Below, one piece after another: positions 8,216-16,791 of a stretch of 64,000 bases of DNA. Under the pieces are notes generated by a model. The model searched no databases. It was given only the letters and a program-made list of their open reading frames with translations, and had not been told where the DNA came from. The stretch lies in NCBI RefSeq assembly GCF_003597125.1, contig NZ_QYYA01000001.1, forward strand, positions 682,001 to 746,000. The letters are read 5' to 3'. The position numbers and the translations under genes are program-made. Numbering within the stretch: position 1 is the first letter of the stretch; each line of letters begins with the position of its first letter. This DNA comes from Alcanivorax profundi. Lineage in GTDB: Bacteria; Pseudomonadota; Gammaproteobacteria; Pseudomonadales; Alcanivoracaceae.

Positions 8216-9373
8216 ATGATGGGCTTCGAATTCGCCACAACACACCGGGTTCTTGTCGAGGCTGGTGCGGCAGGCCGTTTGCCACAACTGTGTGCTGAGA
8301 AAGGCGCGTCCCGCGTGCTGCTGGTGACCGATCCCGGTATCCGCAGCACGCCATTGCTAGACCCGGTAGAAGAGAGTTTTGCCAGGGCGGGGATGCCGCT
8401 GTTCATCTACGATGAGGTGAGTGCTGACCCGGCTGATAGTATCGTGCGGGATGCTACAGACTGCGCGCGGGATAATGGCGCCGATCTGGTGATCGGCTTT
8501 GGCGGTGGTTCGTCCATGGACGTGGCCAAGCTTGTGGCCCTGTTAGCTCACCCGGATGCTACTCAGTCGCTGGCAGACATCTACGGCGTGGGACTGGCGA
8601 CAGGCCCACGGCTTCCCTTGTTTCAGGTGCCAACCACTGCTGGCACGGGCTCAGAGGTTACGCCGGTGGCCATCGTTACCACTGGAGAAACCACCAAGGC
8701 CGGGGTGGTTGCTCCCTCGCTGCTTCCGGATCTGGCAGTACTGGATGCGGAGCTGACGCTCGGCCTGCCGCCGCATGTGACCGCTGCCACCGGTGTGGAT
8801 GCCATGGTGCATGCCATTGAGGCCTACACCAGCGCCCACAAAAAGAATCCCTATTCCGATATGCTGGCACGGGAAGCCCTGCGCTTGCTCGGAGCCAATC
8901 TGGTTACCGCGGTGAAAGATGGCAGCAATCTCCCTGCTCGTGAAGCATGCCTTTTGGGTGCCATGATGGCCGGGCAGGCCTTTGCCAATGCGCCGGTGGC
9001 GGCAGTGCATGCACTGGCCTATCCGCTGGGTGGGCATTTCCATATTCCCCATGGCTTGAGCAATTCCCTGGTGTTGCCAGAGGTGCTCAAATTCAACGCC
9101 ATGACTGCGGCGCCGCTGTATGCAGAGCTGGCGCCAATTCTCAGTGATCGGCCATTTGCCGATCATGAAGACGGGGCAGGGGTGCTGATTGCTGCGCTGG
9201 AATCGTTGATTGCAGCGGTCGGGCTGCCGGTTCGGCTACGTGATGCCGGGGTCACCGAAGAGAGTCTGGAAACCTTGGCCTCCGACGCCATGCTGCAGCA
9301 ACGTTTGCTGGTCAATAATCCTCGCGAAGTCACCGAGGCAGATGCCCTCGCTATCTACAAGGCAGTCTATTAA
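8216..9373 (+). CDS. Iron-containing (type III) alcohol dehydrogenase
   Basis: A cytoplasmic NAD(P)-dependent dehydrogenase of 385 residues. The nucleotide-binding GGGSSMDVAK motif is at about residue 97. The metal-binding blocks follow: GVDAMVHAIEAY (Asp and His ligands, near 197) and HALAYPLGGHFHIPHG (further His ligands, near 265), the two classic signatures of the family. AGGGAG at 8201 serves either ATG 8216 or ATG 8219. The thioesterase gene downstream overlaps by one base, so the two are translationally coupled. Members act on alcohols ranging from ethanol to long-chain; the substrate here is not determinable. Confidence 0.88.
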   Translation: MMGFEFATTHRVLVEAGAAGRLPQLCAEKGASRVLLVTDPGIRSTPLLDPVEESFARAGMPLFIYDEVSADPADSIVRDATDCARDNGADLVIGFGGGSSMDVAKLVALLAHPDATQSLADIYGVGLATGPRLPLFQVPTTAGTGSEVTPVAIVTTGETTKAGVVAPSLLPDLAVLDAELTLGLPPHVTAATGVDAMVHAIEAYTSAHKKNPYSDMLAREALRLLGANLVTAVKDGSNLPAREACLLGAMMAGQAFANAPVAAVHALAYPLGGHFHIPHGLSNSLVLPEVLKFNAMTAAPLYAELAPILSDRPFADHEDGAGVLIAALESLIAAVGLPVRLRDAGVTEESLETLASDAMLQQRLLVNNPREVTEADALAIYKAVY

Positions 9374-9804
9374 TGACAGACAAGCAGTCACGTCCGGCCC
9401 GAGAGGAATATGGCTATCTGTGTCCGGTGGATTCCCGCTGGAGCGATAACGATATTTATGGACACATCAACAATGTGGTGTATTACAGCTATTTTGACTC
9501 CACCATCAACCGCTATCTGATCGATGAAGGCGGGCTGGATATTCACCAAGGCGAGCATATCGCTTACGTGGTGAGCTCCGGGTGTGATTACCTGGAGGCG
9601 GCCGCCTACCCGGAACCGTTGGTGGTGGGGCTGAAAGTGGACAAACTGGGCAACAGTTCTGTGCGCTATGGATTGGCTCTGTTTGGCAACGAAGGCGTGG
9701 CAAAGGCCACCGGTTTTGTTGTTCACGTGTTTGTAAACCGTGAGAGCGGCAGGCCGGTGCCAATTCCTGGACCGTTACGCGATGCGCTGACGGCCTTGAG
9801 CTGA
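9373..9804 (+). CDS. Hotdog-fold acyl-CoA thioesterase (4HBT/YbgC type)
   Basis: A protein of 143 residues. The catalytic motif DSRWSDNDIYGHINNVVYY, near residue 22, carries the conserved Asp of the 4-hydroxybenzoyl-CoA thioesterase group. It would hydrolyse an acyl-CoA in the cytoplasm. Its ATG shares a base with the TAA of the preceding alcohol dehydrogenase gene. The pair is closed by a strong bidirectional terminator. Acyl chain preference is unknown; with an alcohol dehydrogenase next to it, medium- or long-chain substrates are plausible. Confidence 0.8.
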   Translation: MTDKQSRPAREEYGYLCPVDSRWSDNDIYGHINNVVYYSYFDSTINRYLIDEGGLDIHQGEHIAYVVSSGCDYLEAAAYPEPLVVGLKVDKLGNSSVRYGLALFGNEGVAKATGFVVHVFVNRESGRPVPIPGPLRDALTALS

Positions 9805-9828
9805 ATCAGTCGGGTTGTTGAACCCAAA

Positions 9829-9863
9829 CCAAAACGCCCTGCATTGCAGGGCGTTTTGGTTTT
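9829..9863. terminator. Strong bidirectional terminator between convergent operons
   Basis: CCAAAACGCCCTGCA (9829-9843) and TGCAGGGCGTTTTGG (9845-9859) form a perfect 15-bp dyad followed by TTTT on the plus strand. The minus-strand copy is followed by TTTGGG. It serves the thioesterase transcript and the large minus-strand ExbB/TPR operon. Confidence 0.92.
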
Positions 9864-9876
9864 CATGAAAGCAGGA

Positions 9877-10857
9877 TCAGTTGGGGAAGAAGTTGAGCTT
9901 GTAGTCTCCCTTCCAGACCTCCACATTCATGGCGCCGAAGTCCATGCCTTTGGCGACCAGCAGAATACGACGTTCTAATTTCGCGTCATTAAGCTGACTG
10001 GATTTTATTTTCACATCGGTAACTTCACCACTCGGCGCAATCACGAGGTGCAGTACCACGGTGCCTTGCAGGGCAGGGTTGCTGCGTAGGGCGCGCTGGT
10101 ACTGGCTGTTGAATTTGCCCGCATAACGGTCAAATACCCGGCGCAGTTGTTCCTGGGTACGTCGGCTCTTGCCATCGCTTCCCTTGCGGGTAGTGCTGGC
10201 CACCTGGCCGGATTGCGCGATCTTGCTGTCAACCTTGGCGCCGCTGCCGACCGTACCTGAGGACAAGGTGCCGCCACCGCCACCACCGCTCGAGGCTTTG
10301 GCCACGGCAACGCCCCCAGAGCCACTGCCGGCACGTTTGCCGATCAAGTCGCGTTCAGCCTTGGCTTCGCTGTCGCCCCCGGTTCTGAGGTCGGAACCCG
10401 TGGTAACCAGAGGGCCAATATCATCCAGGCCGGCGAGGGAGTCACCGAGGTCCTCTTCGAGCTTGGCGCGGGCGGTTTCCCTGGCCTGATCACGCTCCTT
10501 GGGTGTGGTATCAGGTTTGGGTTCCGGCTTCGGCTCTGGCTTAGGCTCAGGCTTGGGTTCTTCCGGCTCGGGTTCTTCCGGTTTTTCCTCTGGCTCGGGT
10601 TCGGGCTCAGGTTCAGGAGGTGGTGGTTCTTTTTTCTTCTCCATCACCAACTGGGCGAGCCGCTCTGGAATCTTCTGCTGCTCGCGACGATCCGGCTTCT
10701 CGATAGTGACAGATTCCACCAGAATCATCAGGAACAGGGCCAGAATCAACAGGACCAGTACGATGCCGTACAGCCGCCGGTTTTCCCCCTCTTGTTTGTC
10801 CCAAGGCAGGGTGCCATCAATGAGGATGCGCAGCATGTTCTTGTTATTCTGCGTCAT
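9877..10857 (-). CDS. TonB/AgmX-like envelope energy transducer
   Basis: A protein of 326 residues. A cytoplasmic head of about 28 residues precedes one membrane helix (about 29-50, GIVLVLLILALFLMIL). A stiff Pro/Glu/Lys region (about 78-118, EPEP and KPEP repeats), a charged segment and a Gly-rich linker lead to a C-terminal domain (about 235-326) of the AgmX/PglI type (VVLHLVIAPSGEVTDVKI). The layout is that of TonB or TolA: anchored next to an ExbB-ExbD motor and reaching across the periplasm. It is the last gene of the operon, overlapping the ExbD gene before it by 4 bp. Its DNA has hexamer-like repeats at about 10500-10620 from the Pro-Glu tract. Confidence 0.8.
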   Translation of the reverse strand: MTQNNKNMLRILIDGTLPWDKQEGENRRLYGIVLVLLILALFLMILVESVTIEKPDRREQQKIPERLAQLVMEKKKEPPPPEPEPEPEPEEKPEEPEPEEPKPEPKPEPKPEPKPDTTPKERDQARETARAKLEEDLGDSLAGLDDIGPLVTTGSDLRTGGDSEAKAERDLIGKRAGSGSGGVAVAKASSGGGGGGTLSSGTVGSGAKVDSKIAQSGQVASTTRKGSDGKSRRTQEQLRRVFDRYAGKFNSQYQRALRSNPALQGTVVLHLVIAPSGEVTDVKIKSSQLNDAKLERRILLVAKGMDFGAMNVEVWKGDYKLNFFPN

Positions 10858-11354
10858 TCATCTTCCTCCTCTGCCACTTTGAGGACAGCGAAGGCCACCT
10901 TGGTATAGGGGGTTTCCATACAGCTACGCATCAACTTCTTGATGACGGCGTAGGGGACTTCACGGTCAGCCAGAATCATGACTTCCCGTTCTTCGTCGGC
11001 GCCAGCTCCCAAGCTCTGAGAGGCGCGAAAGTTCAGCTCATCAACCAGTGTTTTGACGGTGCGTTCTTGCTGAGCTTTTACTGCTTCGGTGTCAGCGATT
11101 CGCTGCCCCTCTACGATGACATCGTTGGGACTTACCTGAATCGTCAATACCTCACTAGGCAGTTCCTGGGCAATGGACTCCGGGAGCTGGATGTCCTGAT
11201 TGTCCGGAAGCTTGGCCGCGTTGTTATTGTTCACCAGCAAAAAGATCAACAGGATGGTGAAAATATCCATCAACGAGGTCAGGTTCAGTGTTGCGACCGT
11301 CTTGTGCTTGCCATGATGGCGAGCCATACGGCGGGCGCGGGCAGACTTCTTCAC
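10854..11354 (-). CDS. ExbD/TolR-family motor subunit with the conserved Asp
   Basis: A protein of 166 residues with a basic N-terminus (RARRMARHHGKHK), one membrane helix and a periplasmic domain. The helix reads LNLTSLMDIFTILLIFLLV, placing Asp30 where ExbD and TolR hold the proton-carrying Asp. It should form the stator-like motor with the ExbB homologue at 11923-12618 and drive the TonB-like protein that follows. Both neighbours overlap by 4 bp (ATGA), so stoichiometric production is likely. The periplasmic part ends in a conserved-type block, MILADREVPYAVIKKLM, typical of the family. Confidence 0.87.
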   Translation of the reverse strand: MKKSARARRMARHHGKHKTVATLNLTSLMDIFTILLIFLLVNNNNAAKLPDNQDIQLPESIAQELPSEVLTIQVSPNDVIVEGQRIADTEAVKAQQERTVKTLVDELNFRASQSLGAGADEEREVMILADREVPYAVIKKLMRSCMETPYTKVAFAVLKVAEEEDE

Positions 11355-11881
11355 GCGTCACCTCCTTTCTGGCCAGCCTTGTCGGCGGGAGCTGAACCAA
11401 TGCTGATGCTAGGGAACAGTTCCTTCTTGATGGTTTGCCCGTTCATTTTTTCGTTGTATAGCCGCACTGCATCCATGGTGTGAATCATCACCTCGTAGGG
11501 CGTGTCATCCTCACAGAGCAGGGTAATGGCCGTCTCGGACGGGAATTTTTTCTTCAGCTGAACCAGATAGTCATGCAGGCCGGACGCATCATGTTCTTCG
11601 CCCTTGTTTTGCACGATTTTCAGTACCGCACTGCTCTTGCGGTCTACCACTTCATAGCGGTCACCGTAAATCAGTACTTCCAGTACCAGCTTGTCTTTGT
11701 CGTCGTCTTCCGAGGGGGTACTGCTTTCGTTCACCGCGGGCAGGTCGAGCTGCAGGATGGAAACCTGCGCGAAGACCGCGTTGATCAGCAGAAAAGGAAT
11801 CAGCACTACCATCAGGTTCAAAAAGGCAGTGATGTTCAGTTCCACCTCGGTGTCGTGCGAACGTCGTCTGCGAAATCGCAT
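11351..11881 (-). CDS. ExbD/TolR-family motor subunit with Asn in place of the conserved Asp
   Basis: A protein of 176 residues with an arginine-rich N-terminus (MRFRRRRSHD), one membrane helix and a periplasmic domain. The helix aligns well with ExbD but reads ITAFLNLMVVLIPFLLIN: Asn22 stands where ExbD and TolR have the proton-carrying Asp. The downstream paralogue keeps that Asp. The helix also has a Pro. This subunit is therefore unlikely to conduct protons by itself and may be structural or regulatory in a mixed dimer. It lies 41 bp after the exbB-like gene and overlaps the next gene by 4 bp. Confidence 0.85.
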   Translation of the reverse strand: MRFRRRRSHDTEVELNITAFLNLMVVLIPFLLINAVFAQVSILQLDLPAVNESSTPSEDDDKDKLVLEVLIYGDRYEVVDRKSSAVLKIVQNKGEEHDASGLHDYLVQLKKKFPSETAITLLCEDDTPYEVMIHTMDAVRLYNEKMNGQTIKKELFPSISIGSAPADKAGQKGGDA

Positions 11882-11922
11882 ACCAGATCCTTACACCAGG
11901 TTGGCGAATACAGGAACTCGGC

Positions 11923-12618
11923 TTATTGGCCGTCGTTCTTGCGCTCTTGCTGGGCAGATACCTGGCGGAAGACGTTAACGAATTTCACCGAGGCCATTTC
12001 CATGCTGTCGACCAGCTTGCCGGTCATGGAGTTAATGAAGGCGAACGCCAGCAGCATCGGGATCGCAGCGATCAGACCGAAGGCGGTGGTGTTCATGGCA
12101 ACGGAAATGGACGCGGAGAGCAGGTCTGCCTTTTGCGCCGGGTCGGCACTGGCGACGGCGGTAAAGGCGCTGATCAGACCAAGGATGGTACCCAGCAGGC
12201 CAAGAAGAGTAGCGATGTTGGCGAAAGTGGCGATATATGGGGTGCGGGTCTCCAGGCGTGGAATGATCTCCATTAGCCCTTCTTCCATGGCCAGCTCGAT
12301 ATCATCATGACGGCGTGCGGTTTTGGCGCGCTCCAGGCCATAGCCGATGACCTTGGCCATACCGGTATTGCTGCTGCTGACCACGTCCAGCGCCTGACGG
12401 AACTGACCTTTGGCAATCAATGGATAAACGTCTTTCCAGGTTTTCTGGTTCTTGGCCTTGGTGGCCTGAAGGTAAATGATACGCTCCAGAGACAGGGCAA
12501 CACCCAGTGCCAGCACGATCAGGATGGGATACATGAAAAAGCCACCATCCTGAATAAACTGGATGGAGGTTTCGATAATGCCAGAATTCTGTGCGGCAGC
12601 AGTGGCAGTGGTGGGCAT
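11923..12618 (-). CDS. MotA/TolQ/ExbB-family proton channel
   Basis: An inner-membrane protein of 231 residues with three helices (about 26-47, 133-155 and 170-196) and a cytoplasmic loop between the first two. Conserved signatures are present: LLGLLGTILGLISAF in TM2, including the Thr near the channel, and SVAMNTTAFGLIAAIPM in TM3. AGGAGAAG lies seven bases before the ATG. About 150 bp separates it from the gene upstream, the largest gap in the operon, so an internal promoter is possible. It would pair with the two ExbD-type proteins that follow. Confidence 0.92.
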   Translation of the reverse strand: MPTTATAAAQNSGIIETSIQFIQDGGFFMYPILIVLALGVALSLERIIYLQATKAKNQKTWKDVYPLIAKGQFRQALDVVSSSNTGMAKVIGYGLERAKTARRHDDIELAMEEGLMEIIPRLETRTPYIATFANIATLLGLLGTILGLISAFTAVASADPAQKADLLSASISVAMNTTAFGLIAAIPMLLAFAFINSMTGKLVDSMEMASVKFVNVFRQVSAQQERKNDGQ

Positions 12619-12768
12619 GGACTTCTCCTGCGGTGTTCCTTGGATGTGTTGTTGTAAATGGCGAACAGCAGTGTATCCAGAGAGTTGGTGCTGACGCCTT
12701 CCCCAAAGGGCTAATATTTATCAGAAAAAATGCTTGTCTGCATCTGGTAACTTTGGCTGAAGTGTCGA

Positions 12769-13104
12769 CTAGTCGAGGAACAGACCATCATTATCCGGCT
12801 CCTGCGTCAGGAGTTGGTGGTATTCGATTTCGCGCATCAGTACTTCCTGGTCGAGGGGTTCCAGTACACGATTAAGCAAACTGGAGGTGGGATCTTTCTT
12901 TTCCAGTTTCACTTCACGGTCTTTCCACGGCACGACGTTCAGCACTGTGGGTGCTTCCTGGGTGCCGATAACATTGGTAGAGGCTCCCTGGTTTTCACTT
13001 GCATCGGCAGCATAGGAGGGCAGAGTGCTGAAACTGGCAACGGCAAACAGCGCTGCCAAACCCGCTACTTTGGGGATACCAGAAGCTGTAATGATTGATT
13101 TCAT
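12769..13104 (-). CDS. Small exported protein of the ExbB/TPR operon
   Basis: A protein of 111 residues with a signal peptide ending near SYAAD (cleavage around residue 32). The mature part is about 79 residues, acidic at its end, with a helical stretch SSLLNRVLEPLDQEVLMRE. I do not recognise a domain. Its start shares one base with the stop of the TPR lipoprotein gene upstream (TGATG), so it belongs to the operon. A periplasmic adaptor or stabiliser for the complex is a guess from position alone. Confidence 0.75.
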   Translation of the reverse strand: MKSIITASGIPKVAGLAALFAVASFSTLPSYAADASENQGASTNVIGTQEAPTVLNVVPWKDREVKLEKKDPTSSLLNRVLEPLDQEVLMREIEYHQLLTQEPDNDGLFLD

Positions 13105-13862
13105 CAGTTCACGTCTCCATTGTGCTGACCTGCACCATTACCGGCGACAGGTTGAGCGGAAGGGGCGTCCGGAGCCCGATTTTTCAGGTCCGCAATCCAG
13201 TTGGCAACATTGGTGTCGGGTTGCTTTTGCAGATTCTGATAGGCCTGGAAGTGTGTGAGGGCAAGATTCAGATCCTGAAGGTAGAGCTCTCCGAGTACGG
13301 CGAGATTGAAGTGTGCCCTGGCGTATTTGGGGTCCAGGGACAGCGCTCGCTGATAATGCATTCGTGAGTCGTCAAACTTTCCCTGTTCACGCAAGGCAAG
13401 CCCCAGGCCGTTATGGCAGTAGGGGTTCGCATCATTCACCGTCAGGCAATCACGGAAGGCCTGGTCAGCTTTTTCCCAATCTTCCTTCTGCATGTAAATC
13501 AGCGCGACATTCAGTCTGGGACCCGAAAGTTGTGGGTAGCGTTCTGCGAGGGACTGGAACATCACCAGCGCCTGTTGGTCATTACCCGCCATTCGAGTCT
13601 GAAGGGCCCGTGCATATTCGCCCATGGCTTGCTGAGCGACTTTTTCCACGGCAGGATCGTGAGGCACCGGAGGAATATGCACTGCATCACTATCCGAAGC
13701 GGCACCACCGGCTTTTTGGCCTTCATATCTGCTGGTATTTCCCTGGGCAGTTTCACCGTCCAGACCACCGCCGGTAGTTGCACAGCCAGAAAGCAACAGC
13801 GCAGCAGTCAGCCCTGATGCTGTCAGCAGTGATTTGCCGTGATCAGTAAATAATGTCCACAT
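13104..13862 (-). CDS. TPR lipoprotein (PilF-like layout)
   Basis: A lipoprotein of 252 residues with lipobox LLSGC. Tetratricopeptide repeats cover about residues 80-210. Clear repeats read NPYCHNGLGLALREQGKF and YARAHFNLAVLGELY. The layout resembles the pilotin PilF, but the operon context points to an envelope complex rather than type IV pili. ATG at 13862 is chosen because TTGAGGA precedes it closely, giving a 20-bp overlap with the large TPR gene; an alternative in-frame start at 13889 lacks this. It probably sits at the outer membrane and holds partners through its repeats. Confidence 0.8.
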   Translation of the reverse strand: MWTLFTDHGKSLLTASGLTAALLLSGCATTGGGLDGETAQGNTSRYEGQKAGGAASDSDAVHIPPVPHDPAVEKVAQQAMGEYARALQTRMAGNDQQALVMFQSLAERYPQLSGPRLNVALIYMQKEDWEKADQAFRDCLTVNDANPYCHNGLGLALREQGKFDDSRMHYQRALSLDPKYARAHFNLAVLGELYLQDLNLALTHFQAYQNLQKQPDTNVANWIADLKNRAPDAPSAQPVAGNGAGQHNGDVN

Positions 13863-16791
13863 GGTCCTCAACCTGTTCAAACTTCGCATAACGGCCAGGG
13901 ATCAGTTCGGCGAGGGCGCCAAAACTTTTCTTCACCCATTGGTCGTAGATCTTGTCGGTGACCAGATCCGCATTGGCAATCAAAATATCGATGGCCTGAT
14001 CCTCGTAGGGTAGTGCCTTGTCTTCCAACAGCATGGTGTACTCTTCAAGCTCAAGTTCATCCAGGCCGTTGGGGCGTTCAGATTCGATCAGATCCTTGGC
14101 CAGTACCCGATACATTTCACCGATCTTGTAGTTGGCGGCAGTGGCATACTCCGCCACGCCAATGTCCGCTACAGCCTGATAATCTGCCAGGGCGGTTTTC
14201 ATGACACCAGTCTTGGCAGCAAGCGATGCTTTCAACGGCTGCTCAAGTTTAATGTTGTTGAACTTCTGGAAGTTTGGTTCCGCAAGCGTAAAGCTGGCAT
14301 AAGCGGCGAGCCATGCGACCCGATCTGAAGCATTGCTGCCGGCCTCGCGATAGCTCGCGATCAGTTGTCTCAGCCAGTAATTTTCCCGCTCGCTGTTGCC
14401 GGTTTTGCGGTTCAGCTCAACCAGTCGGAACTGGGCTTCTGAGCGGAAGTCGTAGGGTTCCGGCCATTCCTGAAGGTACTGTTTATAGAGGGCAATGGAT
14501 GCGTCCGGCTGGTTGGCGCGGTCTTGCATCTCTGCAGCCTTCCACAGTGCCTGGCGTGATAGTTCAGCATTCTCTGCTTTGTAGTTCGATGCAATCAGTG
14601 CCAGCTCACCTGCGGCGGCGGTGTAATTACCCTGCTGCTCATAAGCGACTGCCAGCTTGTCGGGAATGGTGTCGGTCAGCGCGTCACCAGGGTAGCGTTG
14701 ACGGAACGATTCCAGTACCGGGATCGCATCTGCACTTTTGCCTTGGGCGATGAACACGGTGGCAGCATCGAAATCGGCGTTCTTTCGCACTGCGGCTTCA
14801 GGGACAGTCTGACCGACACGAAGGAAAGTGGCGGCGGCAAGATCCATGTTGCCAGCCTGCTGCGCCTGTTCCGCCTGACGATAAATGCTGATCGCCAGTT
14901 TTTCTCGATATTGGGCTCGGTCTTCCGGAGTCAGTTCCAGTGCCAGCAGCTTGCCATAGGCAAGCTCTGATACCTTGTAGTTGGCCAGATCAAACTCGCC
15001 GTTGGCTATAGTGGCCCAGCCATACATCAGGTGAGCACTGGAAGGTGGCGGCTGGCGGCTAACCAGAATGCCTGCGGTTTTGACGGCGCCTTCAACATCG
15101 CCCAGAGCCAGCTGGTCCTCGGCGATGTTCTGCAGGACGTTGGGGACTTCCGGGTGCTGAGGGAAGGTTTGGCCAAACTTTTGAGAACTGGCGATCTTCT
15201 GCTGGCGCCATGGCGCTTTTTCTTCTTCCTGAAGCTGCTCACTGGACAGTATCTGCTGATAGGCGATCAGGGCGGAGAACGCAGCGTTGCCAGATTCGGC
15301 ATAGTCAGGATAGCTGTACGCCGTGCGTTCAAACTCGGTGATGGCTGCTGGGTACTGGTTGGCTGCATAAAGCACATCGGCATAGCGGTGATTCACGTCA
15401 CCCTGGTTGGTGCTGACGGGCGGAGTCTCCAGGTACTGTTTGTACCACTGCGCCGGTTCCAGGTAGGCATCAGGTTTGCCGGCCTTTTGTGCCAGTACAT
15501 GGTGGTATTGCGCCAGATCGAGAATGTGGCCTTTCAGCAAGTCAACATACTGTTCGCGAATGTCCGGATGGCGGTTCCAGTAGTCGCTGGTGATGCCATA
15601 GTGCTGAACGTATTTTTCTTTGGCTGGGAGGACCAGAGTGGGGAACCCCCCCTTTTGGTACGAATCGATCTGCAAGCTGGAAAATTCAGGGGCCAGCTCA
15701 GAATCGGGATAGACATTCACGTACATATCGAAGGTTTCCGCGGCATCGCGGAAACGCTCCTGATTCAGGTATACCTGACCCAGTGTGCGATAGATTTCAG
15801 GCTCGTAGTCCCGGCTGCCGTTGCGAGCAAACCATTTGCGTACCGATTCGGCTCCGTCCTGGTTGCTGAAGGCCAGGCTGACGACTCGCTGGGTGTCCTT
15901 GAACAGCTTGCCTTCCATACTGGTGTCATCGTCCAGTGCGACATGACCATTCAGGTTATCCAGCAGGGTGAAAAAGCTGTTTTGTGCGTCTTTGTAGTCG
16001 CCAAGTTTGTAGTGGCTCCAGCCGTTTTTATAGAGAGCCTGGTTGTAGAATTCGTTGTTCTTGCCGCGACGGATAACATCGGCATACGCCTTCTCAGCGT
16101 ATTCGAAATCACCTTCAGAGAAGAGTAATTCACCACGACGGAACTGGGATTCCAGTGCCCACTCGCTGTTCGGGTATTGGCTTACCAGAGAATCAAGACT
16201 TTCCCGTGCCCGGTCCAGATCTCCGTCCATTGCATAGGCTTTGGAGAGAAGGTAGTAAGCTTCGGCCCGTTGCTCTGGATCATTGGTGTTGCTCAAGAGT
16301 TCCTGGTACAGGGAGATGGCTGTGCTGTAATCGACATTTTCGTCAGGAACCGATGGGGCCATGCTGCCGGCAACGTCAAGCAAGGCCAGTTTTCGTTCGG
16401 TGTCCTGGGTTGTGTTTACCTGTGCCATGGTGTTGTCATACACCATCTGGTCTATCTGTTGTTCTAGGCGAGCATTTTCTTCTTCTGCAGCATGGAGATC
16501 CTGCTCCGTGGCTGATGAAAGAGCCAGGTCAGCCATTCGCCTCAGGGTTTTGGCGCGGCGCTCAGGGTCGTCAAAAAGTTCAGCTGCCTGCCGATAGCTG
16601 TCCAGCGCATCCTGCGTGGTAGCATTATCGAGTTGCTGCTCTTCGATAATGATATCTGTGCTTTCCAAATCACCCAGAGTGGTTCCGCCGAACTGTGCCT
16701 GCTGTTCAAGAGTGCCGCTTGTAGGCGCGCTGGCACAGCCGGATAGGGTGATGATGGCAGCTGCGAGACCGTGCAGACGAAAACGGTTCAC
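13843..16791 (-). CDS. Very large TPR lipoprotein
   Basis: A protein of 982 residues with lipobox LSGCAS (Cys19). Almost the whole mature protein is built of TPR-like helical pairs, many of the BamD/YbgF style (for example QRAEAYYLLSKAYAMDGDL, FEYAEKAYADVIRRGKNNEF and FRDAAETFDMYVNVYPDSEL). It should be anchored to a membrane facing the periplasm and serve as a scaffold. It overlaps the TPR gene upstream by 4 bp (ATGA). Large TPR proteins in a cluster with ExbB/ExbD homologues are the mark of Agl-Glt and Nfs-type machines in Myxococcus. No catalytic domain is seen. Confidence 0.85.
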   Translation of the reverse strand: MNRFRLHGLAAAIITLSGCASAPTSGTLEQQAQFGGTTLGDLESTDIIIEEQQLDNATTQDALDSYRQAAELFDDPERRAKTLRRMADLALSSATEQDLHAAEEENARLEQQIDQMVYDNTMAQVNTTQDTERKLALLDVAGSMAPSVPDENVDYSTAISLYQELLSNTNDPEQRAEAYYLLSKAYAMDGDLDRARESLDSLVSQYPNSEWALESQFRRGELLFSEGDFEYAEKAYADVIRRGKNNEFYNQALYKNGWSHYKLGDYKDAQNSFFTLLDNLNGHVALDDDTSMEGKLFKDTQRVVSLAFSNQDGAESVRKWFARNGSRDYEPEIYRTLGQVYLNQERFRDAAETFDMYVNVYPDSELAPEFSSLQIDSYQKGGFPTLVLPAKEKYVQHYGITSDYWNRHPDIREQYVDLLKGHILDLAQYHHVLAQKAGKPDAYLEPAQWYKQYLETPPVSTNQGDVNHRYADVLYAANQYPAAITEFERTAYSYPDYAESGNAAFSALIAYQQILSSEQLQEEEKAPWRQQKIASSQKFGQTFPQHPEVPNVLQNIAEDQLALGDVEGAVKTAGILVSRQPPPSSAHLMYGWATIANGEFDLANYKVSELAYGKLLALELTPEDRAQYREKLAISIYRQAEQAQQAGNMDLAAATFLRVGQTVPEAAVRKNADFDAATVFIAQGKSADAIPVLESFRQRYPGDALTDTIPDKLAVAYEQQGNYTAAAGELALIASNYKAENAELSRQALWKAAEMQDRANQPDASIALYKQYLQEWPEPYDFRSEAQFRLVELNRKTGNSERENYWLRQLIASYREAGSNASDRVAWLAAYASFTLAEPNFQKFNNIKLEQPLKASLAAKTGVMKTALADYQAVADIGVAEYATAANYKIGEMYRVLAKDLIESERPNGLDELELEEYTMLLEDKALPYEDQAIDILIANADLVTDKIYDQWVKKSFGALAELIPGRYAKFEQVEDHVDIIY

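Noticed and set aside
10496-10620. Hexamer tandem repeat as a possible satellite
   Set aside because: It is the coding consequence of the Pro-Glu/Lys-Pro spacer of the TonB-like protein.
15031-16128. 365-residue frame antisense to the large TPR gene
   Set aside because: Inside a coupled operon gene; no domain or start signal.
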